This document shows, piece by piece, positions 54,540-63,366 of a DNA stretch of 64,000 nt. The position numbers and the translations under genes were made by a program. The stretch is from NCBI GenBank assembly GCA_011525785.1, contig WYBT01000063.1, positions 62,001 through 126,000 of the forward strand. The letters are read 5' to 3'. The notes below the pieces were generated by a model. It saw nothing but the letters and a program-made list of their open reading frames with translations. It was not told where the DNA came from and ran no database searches. Source of the stretch: Planctomycetaceae bacterium (GTDB lineage Bacteria > Planctomycetota > UBA1135 > GCA-002686595). Numbering within the stretch: position 1 is the stretch's first letter; every line of letters starts with the position of its first letter.

Positions 54540-55529
54540 TCAGCGTTTCTTCTCGCGCGCTTCGCTCGGCTCTGCGTAGAGGCGCGCGAGCTCGCTGGAG
54601 CGCCGCCGCAGCTCCGCCACGAGCGCGCGCGGCGCGAGGGCCACGACGTCGGGCCCCAGGCGCAGCAGCTCGCCGGCCGCGACCTCGATCGACTCGATCG
54701 GAAGGCACAGCTCGCGCCAGCCGTCGCCGTCCTCCGGCCCAGCTGCGGCAACTGCTTCGCTCATCGCGTGGCTGAGGCGGCTCAGTGCGCGCAGCGCCGC
54801 TGGACGAGCGCGCACTCGCGCCTGCTTCGACTGCATGCGAGCTTCGTAGTCGCGCGCGAAGTGCTTCCAGTAGCGGCGCAGGTCGAAGCTGCGCGGGACC
54901 GGCGCCGAGTGTTCCTCGACAGCCAGGCTCTCGATCGAACCCACGCGGTACGTGCGCGGCTGGCCGTTCGCCGCGGCGACCAGGTACCACAGGCCAGCCT
55001 TCTGAACGAGGCCGAGCGGCGCGACGCGGCGTTCGACGACGCCTTTCCAACTGTCGTAGCGCATGCTGATCATGCGCCGGTTCCACACGGCGGCGGCGAG
55101 TTCCGGCAAGCGGCGCTGTTCGTCGGGTCCTTGGAACCACGCCACGGGATCGAGGTGGAAGCAGGCGCCGACGCGCTCGGCCTCGCGTGCGGTGGACTCG
55201 GGCAGAGCGGCGAGGAGCTTCATGCGCATAGTCTCGAACGCTGCGCCGAGTCCGAGCTCGCGCGCTGCGAAGGGCGCGGCGGACAGGAACAGACTCGCGG
55301 CCTCCGGCCGGTCGAGTCCCGTCAGTCGCGTGCGGTAGCCGCCCTGCAACTGAAAGCCGCCGCTGCGCCCGCGCTCCGCGTACACCGGAACGCCCGCCGC
55401 GCTGAGCGCGTCCATGTCGCGATAGATCGTGCGCACCGAGACCTCGAAGGCCTCGGCCAGCGCGTGAGCGGAGACTCGCCCCTCGGTCTGGAGCCGCAGG
55501 AGGATCGACAGGAGCCGGCTCGACTGCAT
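54540..55529 (-). CDS. YafY/WYL-type transcriptional regulator
   Basis: A 329-residue protein starting at the ATG of MQSSRLLSILLRLQ. The N-terminal winged helix-turn-helix (about 1-60) reads VSAHALAEAFEVSVRTIYRD, followed by YAERGRSGGFQLQGGYRT, the classic DeoR-like/YafY wing. The WYL domain (about 130-205) includes MRYDSWKGVVERRVAPLGLV and GLWYLVAAANGQPRTYRVG, with WYL as LWYLVA. A WCX-type C-terminal region follows. WYL proteins sense nucleic acid or small ligands and often act as repressors. The upstream same-strand gene encodes a dienelactone hydrolase and the downstream gene a DUF1579-like protein. Confidence 0.92.
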   Translation of the reverse strand: MQSSRLLSILLRLQTEGRVSAHALAEAFEVSVRTIYRDMDALSAAGVPVYAERGRSGGFQLQGGYRTRLTGLDRPEAASLFLSAAPFAARELGLGAAFETMRMKLLAALPESTAREAERVGACFHLDPVAWFQGPDEQRRLPELAAAVWNRRMISMRYDSWKGVVERRVAPLGLVQKAGLWYLVAAANGQPRTYRVGSIESLAVEEHSAPVPRSFDLRRYWKHFARDYEARMQSKQARVRARPAALRALSRLSHAMSEAVAAAGPEDGDGWRELCLPIESIEVAAGELLRLGPDVVALAPRALVAELRRRSSELARLYAEPSEAREKKR

Positions 55530-55617
55530 GTGGAGCAGTCTCGCACGGCGAGCTGACACGCGCTGTCAGCTTTCGACGTCGTGCGGCGCGTGCAGAGGCG
55601 TCGCACGCGCGCGTCCG

Positions 55618-56358
55618 TCATGCCCAGCTCGAAGCGAAGTGCTCCAACGCCAGACGCCAAGCCGCATCGGCGGCCGCGGAGTCGTAGCGCTCGCCCTCGT
55701 CGCGCATGAAGGCGTGTTCGGCGGGGAACTCGCGCATCTGCACGGACGCGCCGCGTGCGGCAAGCGCTGCGGCAATCCGTTCGCGGCCCGCGGGCGGAAC
55801 GTGCGGGTCAGCGTCGCCGAAGATCATCAGCAGCCGCGCGCGAGACGTGGTGAGCGCATGGAGCGTGCCCGCGTCGGCATCCGCGCCCAACTTGCCGTCG
55901 TGAACGCCCGTCGGATAGCAGGCCACGACCGCGCCGACGCGCGCATCGAGCGCTGCGCGCAGAGCGAGGTGGCCGCCGATGCAGAAACCCATGCTGCCCA
56001 GGCGTCGCGGGTCGACGCGCGGATCGCGTTCGAGCCAGTCGAGCACGCACGCGCGGTCGCGGTCGTGCTCGGCGACGAGCGTGCGCCGCGCGGCAGAGAG
56101 CCCGCGCTCGCGGCCGGCGTCGTCGTACGCGATCACGGCGCCGAGCGGCTCCACGCGATGGAAGATCTCCGGCGCCGCGACCACGTAGCCATGTCCGGCG
56201 AGTCGCTCCATCGCGCGCCGGATCGGGCCGGTGAGCTGGAAGATCTCGGAGTACAGCAGCACTCCGGGATAGGGACCGCCCGCGCGCGGTGCGCACACCC
56301 GAACGCGCATGGGGCTTCGGTCGACGAGCAGCTCGAGCTCTTCGGTGACGATCTTCAT
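55618..56358 (-). CDS. Dienelactone hydrolase-family protein
   Basis: A 246-residue alpha/beta hydrolase. The nucleophile elbow is GFCIGG with Cys126 in place of Ser, as in dienelactone hydrolases. The acid is in FGDADPHVP (Asp182 or Asp184) and the His in FPAEHAFMRD (His215). The N-terminus has PGVLLYSEIFQLTGPIRRA, matching the family block before the oxyanion region. It is cytoplasmic. It hydrolyses dienelactone or other lactones and esters; the substrate is not indicated by context. It lies directly upstream of the WYL regulator (88 bp), so the two may be coexpressed. Confidence 0.9.
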   Translation of the reverse strand: MKIVTEELELLVDRSPMRVRVCAPRAGGPYPGVLLYSEIFQLTGPIRRAMERLAGHGYVVAAPEIFHRVEPLGAVIAYDDAGRERGLSAARRTLVAEHDRDRACVLDWLERDPRVDPRRLGSMGFCIGGHLALRAALDARVGAVVACYPTGVHDGKLGADADAGTLHALTTSRARLLMIFGDADPHVPPAGRERIAAALAARGASVQMREFPAEHAFMRDEGERYDSAAADAAWRLALEHFASSWA

Positions 56359-56400
56359 CGCACGGGTGTACGCGCTGGCGGCCCGCCGACCAAGCGTCGA

Positions 56401-57918
56401 TCAACTTCCGCGCTTGCGGCCGGTGACGAGCAAGTTGCGCTTGGGAATCGAGAAGATGAAGGCTGTCACCGCGCTCGCGCTCAAGCGCGAGTCCGCTCCG
56501 TAACCGGAGTTGTCGCGATTGGGCTGGTAGTAAAAGGTCCCGTCAGCGCACTGCGCGAGCGTGAACCACCAGCGATTGGCGTCCATGACGCGACGGAAGT
56601 TCGCGGGGTCGATGTTCGCGGCGAGCGCGGCGTAACCCATGCCCATGATCGGCGAGGCGTGCGTGTCGGGAAAGCTCAGCGGGTGCTCGCCGATCACGAG
56701 CGAGTGCTTGCGCGCGCGCGACTTGATCGACGCGTCCGGCCAGGGATGCAGGTGCAGCGCAATGCCCGCCGCGCCGGTGCGTCCCATGTCGGCCCAATCT
56801 TGATCGCCAGCGACGTCATCGGCGTACCACACGTAGCCGTTCGAGCCCGCGCCGCGCTCGAGGAACGCGCTCGCCGCGTCGAGCCGCGCGCGATCGATCT
56901 CCACGCCGCAGTGCTTCATCAGCGACAGCGCGAGCACGCCCTGCCCCGTGAGCATCGCGATCGGCCCGTAGCCCTCGAAGCCGGGGTTGTGGCCCCAACC
57001 GCCGTTCTGCTGGCGCTCGTCCGTGGGGAAGCTGTCGGGGTGCGACTCCTTCGCCAGCGGGTTGACCTGCGCGAGCGACATGTACTGCGTCGACATGAGG
57101 AAATCGCGCACTTGCTCGAGCTCTGGCAACACCCAGCGCTCGCGCGTCGCGGCGTAGTACTCGCTGAGCACGATCCCCGCCGCCATGTAGCGCCAGTTGA
57201 TGAGGTCGTCCTCGTCGACGGCCTTCGTCGTCCGCGCATGGAAGCGCGCGTTGCGCTCGACGGCCGCGAGGTGCTCGCGCTTGCCGCTCGCCAGCAGCGC
57301 GAGCGGCGCGAACGTGTCGACCACCGGGTCCCAGAACGAGCCGTCGTCGCGCTGCGCAGCCAGCAGATGCTCGAGCAGCTCCGCGAGGATGCGCTCGCTC
57401 TTCGCGCACTCCGCTGGATAGCTCGGCGCGAACTCGCCGTAGCGCGTGCCGACACTGAGCGCGGCGCTGCGCGGCTTGCCCTCGCGCTCGAGCATCAACT
57501 CCAGACGCCCTTCGCCGGACTTGCCCTGGCAGGCCTCGAGCGCGAGCGCGAAGTCGAGCAGCGGGCCCTGCGGGCCGAAGACCTCCATGCCGTAGCCGTT
57601 GCGGTGCGGCGTCGCGAAGCGCTTGCCGTTCACACCGACGATGTGATCGCCGAGCTCGACTCGACCGGCCGCAGCAGAGTCGGCGAAGACGTAGCGCACC
57701 ACCAAGTGCTTCGGCGCATCAGCGACGAGCTCGACGCGCAGTCCGGTGCGCCCCAGGTTGTAGTACCAGCCGGGGACGCTCGCGTCAGGGCCTTCGCCCG
57801 CGCGTTGACTCCAGGGCTGGCCGCCCTCGTCGTAGTTGACTTGCGCGGCGAGAGGCGCCGCAACGCACACCGTGGTCAGAAGTCGCAGCAGCAGCTCTCG
57901 CATCATGCGACACAGCAT
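56401..57918 (-). CDS. Secreted PDZ-domain and helical-toroid protein (DUF6288-like)
   Basis: A 505-residue protein with a signal peptide (LLLRLLTTVCVAAPLAAQ); starts at 57918, 57906 and 57903 are all in frame. An N-terminal PDZ-like region (about 50-140) includes AAAGRVELGDHIVGVNGKRF. Residues of about 165-490 are an alpha/alpha-toroid-like array typical of terpene-cyclase/prenyltransferase folds, with blocks AAQRDDGSFWDP, GGWGHNPGFEGYGPIAM and ADGTFYYQPNRDNSGYG. It resembles the DUF6288 type of planctomycete secreted protein, whose function is unknown. It ends 43 bp before the start of the dienelactone hydrolase gene on the same strand. Confidence 0.75.
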   Translation of the reverse strand: MLCRMMRELLLRLLTTVCVAAPLAAQVNYDEGGQPWSQRAGEGPDASVPGWYYNLGRTGLRVELVADAPKHLVVRYVFADSAAAGRVELGDHIVGVNGKRFATPHRNGYGMEVFGPQGPLLDFALALEACQGKSGEGRLELMLEREGKPRSAALSVGTRYGEFAPSYPAECAKSERILAELLEHLLAAQRDDGSFWDPVVDTFAPLALLASGKREHLAAVERNARFHARTTKAVDEDDLINWRYMAAGIVLSEYYAATRERWVLPELEQVRDFLMSTQYMSLAQVNPLAKESHPDSFPTDERQQNGGWGHNPGFEGYGPIAMLTGQGVLALSLMKHCGVEIDRARLDAASAFLERGAGSNGYVWYADDVAGDQDWADMGRTGAAGIALHLHPWPDASIKSRARKHSLVIGEHPLSFPDTHASPIMGMGYAALAANIDPANFRRVMDANRWWFTLAQCADGTFYYQPNRDNSGYGADSRLSASAVTAFIFSIPKRNLLVTGRKRGS

Positions 57919-57981
57919 CCGACTCTCGGCCGGTCTGTCCAGCGCCGCGCGTCAAGTTGCAGCGGTCAAACTGCGGCGCGT

Positions 57982-58350
57982 TCAACTCGCGCCGAGCGCA
58001 ACGAACATCGAGAGCGCGAGCATGCCCAGCGCCGGAACGGAGCGCACGAGCGGATCGCGCACGCGCACGTGCATCAACACCGCGCCGAGCATCAAGAGCG
58101 CGAGCGCCGCCGACGCGGGTTGGCGCAGTCCCGCGAACCACACGGCAGCGACGAGCAGCGCTGCGATCGAGAGCTTGAGTCCGCCGATTGCGAACAGCGA
58201 CCACGAAGGCAGCCCGTAGGCGGCAAATTCTTCGCGCAAGTTCTGCGCGCGGCCGCCGCGGTAGGCCGTGGCCCTGCTGAAACGCAGCACCCAGACATTC
58301 ACCAGTCCCAGGGCGATGACGATCTGCGCGGCAATGACGAGATTTTCCAT
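57982..58350 (-). CDS. DoxX-like four-helix membrane protein
   Basis: A 122-residue protein starting at an ATG with GGGAGG 6 nt upstream. It has four hydrophobic segments: residues 4-22 (LVIAAQIVIALGLVNVWVL), 48-70, 74-95 and 100-120. The intervening polar loop (RFSRATAYRGGRAQNLREEF) and the order of helices fit DoxX/DoxX_2-type proteins. The function of such small proteins is generally unknown; some belong to oxidoreductase complexes. It is transcribed from its own promoter or together with the gene ending at 56401. Confidence 0.78.
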   Translation of the reverse strand: MENLVIAAQIVIALGLVNVWVLRFSRATAYRGGRAQNLREEFAAYGLPSWSLFAIGGLKLSIAALLVAAVWFAGLRQPASAALALLMLGAVLMHVRVRDPLVRSVPALGMLALSMFVALGAS

Positions 58351-58462
58351 GGCTAGCCTCCCAGGCGCGGTTTGAGCGACTGTCGTTCGTGCGAGCGGCC
58401 TCTGCGGGCGGCCTCTTGGCGCCAGACGCTTCGTCCTAAGGCCCTTCGCCCGTCGGCGCGCC

Positions 58463-58774
58463 CCGGATTCAGTTCCGCTCGCAACGCCGGCTCGAAATCG
58501 AGCCGCTGGAAAGACAGTCGAGTGCGGAGTTCGCGCCGCTAGTGAAGCGCCTGCTCGAGTTGCGCCCCGGCGCTCCGGAATCGGCCCCGTTCTGCGAGGT
58601 CTGGTCCACGAGGCGCTCTCGGAGCGACGCGTGAGCGACAACTGGGACTTCTACTCCGCACTGGATGGAGGGCCCGCCAAGTTCGATGTTCGTCGACCTG
58701 ATCCGCGTTGAAGCGCCCTCGCGCGCGAACACGGCGGAGAGTACGGCGGCTGGGAGTGCGAGGTCATCGGCTGA
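58463..58774 (+). pseudogene. Decayed gene remnant with SDNWDFY and HGGEYxGWECEV fragments
   Basis: No intact frame exists, but protein-like fragments lie in order. VSDNWDFYSALDGG starts at a GTG at 58631. SSMFVDLIRVEAPS is in the +1 frame (about 58680-58720). REHGGEYGGWECEVIG follows, ending in a TGA at 58772-58774. The first two resemble the N-terminus of a widespread family beginning SDNWDFY..VDGKPASIFVDL. The last resembles the C-terminus of RraB/DUF695-type proteins. A large internal deletion and two frame changes would explain this. Upstream (58463-58630) further coding-like sequence (EFAPLVKRLLELRPGAP) may belong to the same or a preceding dead gene. The rest of 58351-58975 shows nothing recognisable. 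Confidence 0.5.
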
Positions 58775-58975
58775 GTCAGGGCCTCAAGCGCCGTCCCCAG
58801 TCCTCGATTGCAGTGCGTGCGGACGACTTGGTCGACAGCGGAAGGGCCGCAGCGCCGTCCGCGCTGCAAAGCCAATCTGCGTGATCGCACCCAGACGCGC
58901 TTTGCGTACTAGCGTTCGAAGGGGGAGATCTGCTCCCAGCGTCCGACCACCGCGACTTCACACCCACTGATTTCC

Positions 58976-60232
58976 ATGCGCGCTGTTCCGTTGCTTCCGA
59001 TTTCGCTGCTCCTTGCGCCCGTAGCGAGCGCCCAGACGCCGTACTGCACCTCGGGCGGGTCGTCCAACGGCTGCACGCCGCAGATCTCGGCCAACGCACA
59101 GCCCAACGTCTCGAGCACTTCGGGCTGCGTGATCACGACGCTGGGTGTCGAGAGCCAGCGGGCAGGCTTGACCTTCTACGGAGTCGACAACAGCGGCTTC
59201 ACTCCGACGCTGTGGGCGCCGCTCAGCACCAGCTACCTGTGCGTGAAGCCGCCCACGGCGCGGCTGGGCATCGCGAACAGCGGCGGCACGGCGACCGCCT
59301 GCACCGGCGTGCTGGCGTTCAGCTGGGACGGATTCCAGGCCGCCAATCCGAGCGCGCTCGGCACGCCGTGGACTGTGGGCGACAAGGTCTACGCGCAGAC
59401 CTGGTACCGCGATCCGCTCGCAGCGCGCGGCACGAACCTCTCGAACGCACTCGAACTCACACTGCAGCCGACGACGGCGATCCCGTGCATCACGCAGTTG
59501 CCGGGTGTACGCCTGATTCCGGCCGGCACGTTCTCGATGGGCTCGTCCGAGCCATTCGCGGCGCCGTACTTCAGCTTCGCCGATGAGAAGCCCGTGCGGC
59601 AGGTCACGATCAGCTACTGCTTCTGGATGGGTGAGCGCGAGGTCAGCCAAGCCGAGTACATCGCGCTCATGGGCAGCCTGCCCTTCGCGCCAGCCTTCCC
59701 GGGCGCCGCGCGACCCGTCGAGAACATCACTTGGCAAGCGGCGCGCAACTACTGCAACGCGCTCACTGCGCAGCAGACCGCGCTGGGGAACGTGCCGCCC
59801 GGCTATCAGTATCGCCTGCCGACCGAGGCCGAGTGGGAGTACGCCTGCCGCGCTGGGACCATCAGTGAGTTCCACTACGGCGGCGGGCTGCTGTGCAACC
59901 AAGCGCGCATTTCGTTCTCGTACCACCCCAACAACAACTGTTCGGTGAACTCGACCACCACCGTGGGCACGTACTTGCCGAATGCGTGGGGTCTGCTCGA
60001 CATGCACGGCAACGTGGCGGAGTGGTGCCTCGACTCCTACGCGGCGTACTCGCCGAACAACGTGACCAATCCCTTCGTGAGCGTCGGCGTGAACCGCGTC
60101 GTGCGCGGCGGGAGCTGGGCTGACACGTCGTCGAACGCGCGCTCGGCGTCGCGCTCGAATGCGAACCCATTGCTGATCTACAACAACATCGGCTTCCGCG
60201 TGGTGCTCGCGCCGATCATCAACGTGCCGTGA
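58976..60232 (+). CDS. Secreted FGE-sulfatase-fold protein with N-terminal shared module
   Basis: A 418-residue protein with a signal peptide (VPLLPISLLLAPVASAQ). Residues of about 21-165 are the module found at the C-terminus of four other secreted proteins here (TPYCTSGGSSNGCTPQ ... WYRDPLAARGTNLSNALELTLQP), placed N-terminally in this case. Residues of about 175-412 form a SUMF1/FGE-type domain: IPAGTFSMGSSEP, MGEREVSQAEYIALM, RPVENITWQAARNYCNAL, YRLPTEAEWEYACRAGT, GLLDMHGNVAEWCLD and VVRGGSWADTSSNARSA. The two redox cysteines of true formylglycine-generating enzymes are not visible near the C-terminus, so it is probably a binding or structural variant. Confidence 0.87.
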   Translation: MRAVPLLPISLLLAPVASAQTPYCTSGGSSNGCTPQISANAQPNVSSTSGCVITTLGVESQRAGLTFYGVDNSGFTPTLWAPLSTSYLCVKPPTARLGIANSGGTATACTGVLAFSWDGFQAANPSALGTPWTVGDKVYAQTWYRDPLAARGTNLSNALELTLQPTTAIPCITQLPGVRLIPAGTFSMGSSEPFAAPYFSFADEKPVRQVTISYCFWMGEREVSQAEYIALMGSLPFAPAFPGAARPVENITWQAARNYCNALTAQQTALGNVPPGYQYRLPTEAEWEYACRAGTISEFHYGGGLLCNQARISFSYHPNNNCSVNSTTTVGTYLPNAWGLLDMHGNVAEWCLDSYAAYSPNNVTNPFVSVGVNRVVRGGSWADTSSNARSASRSNANPLLIYNNIGFRVVLAPIINVP

Positions 60233-60293
60233 AGCCGGAGCTACGGGCTCGCGCGGAGCTGCCTCGGCGCAGCGACGCGAACGCTTCGCCGCG

Positions 60294-61283
60294 CTAGTCG
60301 TCGCGCAGCTCCGGTCCGACCTCGAACGGGAAGGGGAGCTTGTCGAGTTGCGGGCGCTGCCCGGCGCGAATTGCTGCGATCCAGACGTTGAGTAGGTCGC
60401 GTTTCCAAAAGCGCGTGCACAGCTCGAGGAACTCCACGACGGAGTCGGCGCAGCCGCGTTGGAGTAGCGCGTTGGCGAGGTCGAGCTCCGGGCCGAAGCT
60501 GTCCAGTTGCGGCGATCCGACGGTGCGAGCGGACTCGACGAGTTCGCGCTCGGCGCTCGCGAGGTCGTCGTCGATCAGCGCGACGAGCCCGAGAATACGG
60601 TGGCCGTGGTAGTGCGCATTGCCGCGCATCCAGCCGAGCTCTCGCGCACGCGCCGCGTCGAGCAGTTCCAGCGCAAGTTCGCGGGCTCGGTCGTGGCGCG
60701 CACACCGCAGCGCGCTCTCGGCGGCTTGCCAGAGCGTGTCCGCGTGCCGCGGCTGCTCCAACGCCAAGGCTCGCTCGTAGGCTGCTAGAGCGAGCGCGGA
60801 GTCCTTAGCGCTCTTGGAGCTCCAGGTGAGACACCGCGCAGTCCACGAGGGCCAAGCAGCATTCTGCGGATCTCGCCGTTCGAGTTCTGCGAACGTGGCG
60901 CGCGCCGACTCGAGTTCGCGCGCCCCGAAGAACCCCAGGCCTGCGTTCCTGAGCACGGCGAGGTTGTCCGGATCTCGCGCGATCGCGGCGCGCCACAACG
61001 AACAGACCTCAGCACGCAACGACGGACTCGAATCGGGGTGCAGGCTCCCGCTGGTGTGCAGATCGGCCGAGGGCTGATGCTCGATGCACCACAGCAATGA
61101 ATCGCGGAGGAGGTGGCTCTCGCGCGACTCCCAGTGCAACTCGCGCTGCGCGTAGCCGAGCAGTTTGGCGCGGGCCTCGAAATCGTTCGGATCGACCGCG
61201 AGGCGACTCTGCAGTTCGCCGGCCTGCTCGGCGTTCAACTCGTAGCCCGCTTGCAGCCAGATCAGCGACTCGTCGGTGTCCAT
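60294..61283 (-). CDS. TPR-type protein of unknown function
   Basis: A 329-residue protein; the ATG at 61283 begins MDTDESLIWLQAGYELNAEQ. It is almost entirely helical, with tetratricopeptide-like pairs. The clearest are DPDNLAVLRNAGLGFFGARE, ESARATFAELERRDPQNAAW, ALAAYERALALEQPRHADTL and ASAERELVESARTVGSPQL. No signal peptide, membrane helix or enzymatic motif is seen, so it is probably a cytoplasmic scaffold. It is divergent from the acidic lipoprotein gene (186-bp gap) and convergent with the FGE-fold gene. Confidence 0.8.
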   Translation of the reverse strand: MDTDESLIWLQAGYELNAEQAGELQSRLAVDPNDFEARAKLLGYAQRELHWESRESHLLRDSLLWCIEHQPSADLHTSGSLHPDSSPSLRAEVCSLWRAAIARDPDNLAVLRNAGLGFFGARELESARATFAELERRDPQNAAWPSWTARCLTWSSKSAKDSALALAAYERALALEQPRHADTLWQAAESALRCARHDRARELALELLDAARARELGWMRGNAHYHGHRILGLVALIDDDLASAERELVESARTVGSPQLDSFGPELDLANALLQRGCADSVVEFLELCTRFWKRDLLNVWIAAIRAGQRPQLDKLPFPFEVGPELRDD

Positions 61284-61469
61284 CGCGCCGCGGATTCTCA
61301 CACAGACCCCGGTTGAGAACGCAGACGAGCGCGCCGCAGAATCCAGAGCCTGGACGTGTCGGTGTCCCTGATCCTTCCCGGCGGCGCTCCAGCGCGTCGG
61401 GCGCGCTACGGAATGTCGCTTGCGCAGTCGAAGACACAGCGTCGGACCCCAGCCCCCCTGAAACGCCCC

Positions 61470-63206
61470 ATGAATCAACTTCTCCAGCGCACTTTCGCGT
61501 CTTGCGGCCTCGCCGCGCTCACTCTCTTCGGCGCCGCGGCCTGCAGCGGCGGCGGTGGTGGCGGCGGCAACAACAACGCTCCCAGTTCGGTCGATTTCGT
61601 CATTACGGACGCCGCTGTCGACGACCTGCTCGCCTTCAAGGTGCGCGTCACTTCGCTGCGCTTGGTGTCGCAGAGCGGCGGCGCGCTCGGACCCGAGTTG
61701 CTCGCCGCGCCGCTCACGATCGACTTGATCGGCGCCGGCGTGAACCCGCGCTGGGTCGGTCGCGATGACGTCGACGACGGCCTGTACCGCGGCGTGCAGC
61801 TCGTGATCGATCCGGCCAGCACTGTTGCGCTCGATCGCCTCGGCGACACCGTCGCGGTCCAGCACGGCGCCACGACGTTCGAGCTCCAGTTCCCCACGGC
61901 CGCGGACATCGACGACGACGACTACCGCAAGATCGTGGTCGACGTTGACCTGGGGGCCTCGCTCACGGGCGATGTCGCGTCGCCGCCGCTGCAGTTCGAT
62001 CCGCAGGGGAGCGCCACGTTGTTCGGCTCGGGCGCGAGCACCGAAATCGACGAAGTCGAGGGTGTGGTCACGTCGACGAACTCGCCCGACAGCCTGGTCA
62101 TCGACGCCTACGCGGACGACGACGACACCGTGGCGATCGGCCCCGTGACGGTGAACATCACCGGCTCGACCGTGCTGCTCGACGACAACGGCTTCCCCTT
62201 CGCGAGCCCGGCCGCGTTCTTCGCGACGCTGGTGCTCAACACGACCGAACTCGAAGTGCACGGACCGCTCGTGGGCGGAAGCATCAACGCGACGCGCATC
62301 GAAGTCGAAGACGACGGCAGCGGCGACGCCTACGTGGTCAAGATCGACGGCCGCATCGAGAACCTCGACAGCAACGCCAACACCTTCGACCTCGTGCTGA
62401 TCGAGATCGAGAAGGGTGCGGCGATCGCCGGGCCGGTGCTGAGCGGGCTGGGCGACCCGACGACCATCGCCTGCGAGTACGACGACGTCACCAGCGTGAT
62501 CGTGCTGGACGACGACGACGACATCGTCGACGACAGCGCGCTCGTGAGCGGCCAGCGGGTCAAGGTCAAGTTCGCCGTGTTCGCCACGACGCCCTTCCAG
62601 GCCGCGCGCATCGAGATCGAAGACCAGCCCGAGTTCGAAGGCGTGATCCACGACATCTCGGGTCTGCCCAACTCGATCATCATCCGGCTCGACGACGACG
62701 ATCCGGCGATCGCCAGCGGCCAAGTCGACGACGCCGGCACCGATGTGACGGTCGACCTCACCGGCAGCACGCTGTTCCTCGACACCGAGGGACGGCCCAC
62801 GCTCACGCCGTCGCAGTTGCTCGTGGGGCTCGAACTGGAGCTCTACGGCGTGCTGAGCGGCTCGAGCAACGCGCCGACGCTCACCGCCAGCCGCACCAAG
62901 ATCCACCCGGGCGAATTCGAGGGCGTCGTGTCGGCGATCTTCCCGGTGTCGGACTCCTTCGACGCGGTGATGCTCGAGCTCGACGACCCGTTCGGCAACA
63001 CGGTCACCTTCGGACCCGTGGCGGTCAACTTGGCCTCGGGCTGCGTGTTCGACGGCGACGCCAGCAGCGCCGCGAGCTTCTTCGCGCTCTACAACGGCCT
63101 CGCGCAGGGCGAGGAGCTGATCGTCGAAGTCGAAGGCATCGGCACGAGCACTCCCAACGTGATCGAGGCCTACGAGATCGAGGCCGAGGTCGAACTCGAC
63201 GACTGA
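61470..63206 (+). CDS. Acidic lipoprotein with DUF4382-like domain and DUF5666-like repeats
   Basis: A 578-residue protein; the ATG at 61470 gives a lipoprotein signal (LAALTLFGAAAC) followed by a Gly/Asn linker (SGGGGGGGNNN). Residues of about 35-185 match DUF4382: VDFVITDAAVDDLLAFKVRV and DGLYRGVQLVIDPAS. Four successive beta-rich segments follow, each starting with E.EGVV/I..I....D and containing an Asp-run. The Asp-runs are AYADDDDTVAIG, VLDDDDDIVDD, RLDDDDPAIAS and ELDDPFGNTV, as in DUF5666-type repeats. The very acidic character suggests cation binding at the cell surface. A good intrinsic terminator follows. Confidence 0.82.
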   Translation: MNQLLQRTFASCGLAALTLFGAAACSGGGGGGGNNNAPSSVDFVITDAAVDDLLAFKVRVTSLRLVSQSGGALGPELLAAPLTIDLIGAGVNPRWVGRDDVDDGLYRGVQLVIDPASTVALDRLGDTVAVQHGATTFELQFPTAADIDDDDYRKIVVDVDLGASLTGDVASPPLQFDPQGSATLFGSGASTEIDEVEGVVTSTNSPDSLVIDAYADDDDTVAIGPVTVNITGSTVLLDDNGFPFASPAAFFATLVLNTTELEVHGPLVGGSINATRIEVEDDGSGDAYVVKIDGRIENLDSNANTFDLVLIEIEKGAAIAGPVLSGLGDPTTIACEYDDVTSVIVLDDDDDIVDDSALVSGQRVKVKFAVFATTPFQAARIEIEDQPEFEGVIHDISGLPNSIIIRLDDDDPAIASGQVDDAGTDVTVDLTGSTLFLDTEGRPTLTPSQLLVGLELELYGVLSGSSNAPTLTASRTKIHPGEFEGVVSAIFPVSDSFDAVMLELDDPFGNTVTFGPVAVNLASGCVFDGDASSAASFFALYNGLAQGEELIVEVEGIGTSTPNVIEAYEIEAEVELDD

Positions 63207-63237
63207 CGCCAGCTCAGTCGCCAACGATCGAAACGCT

Positions 63238-63282
63238 GCGCCGCGCGCGAGGACTCACCTCGAGCGCGGCGCGCGTCTTTTT
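63238..63282 (+). terminator. Intrinsic terminator after the acidic lipoprotein gene
   Basis: GCGCCGCGCGCGAG (63238-63251) pairs with CTCGAGCGCGGCGC (63259-63272), 13 of 14 positions, with a short loop. TTTTT follows at 63278-63282. It lies 32 bp after the plus-strand stop codon. Confidence 0.8.
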
Positions 63283-63366
63283 GGTTCGCCTCGCCCGCAT
63301 CGATGCTCACACTCGCGGTCCCAGTGCCTTGAGGCGCGCAGTGCGCGCGCGTCGCTCGATCGCCGG

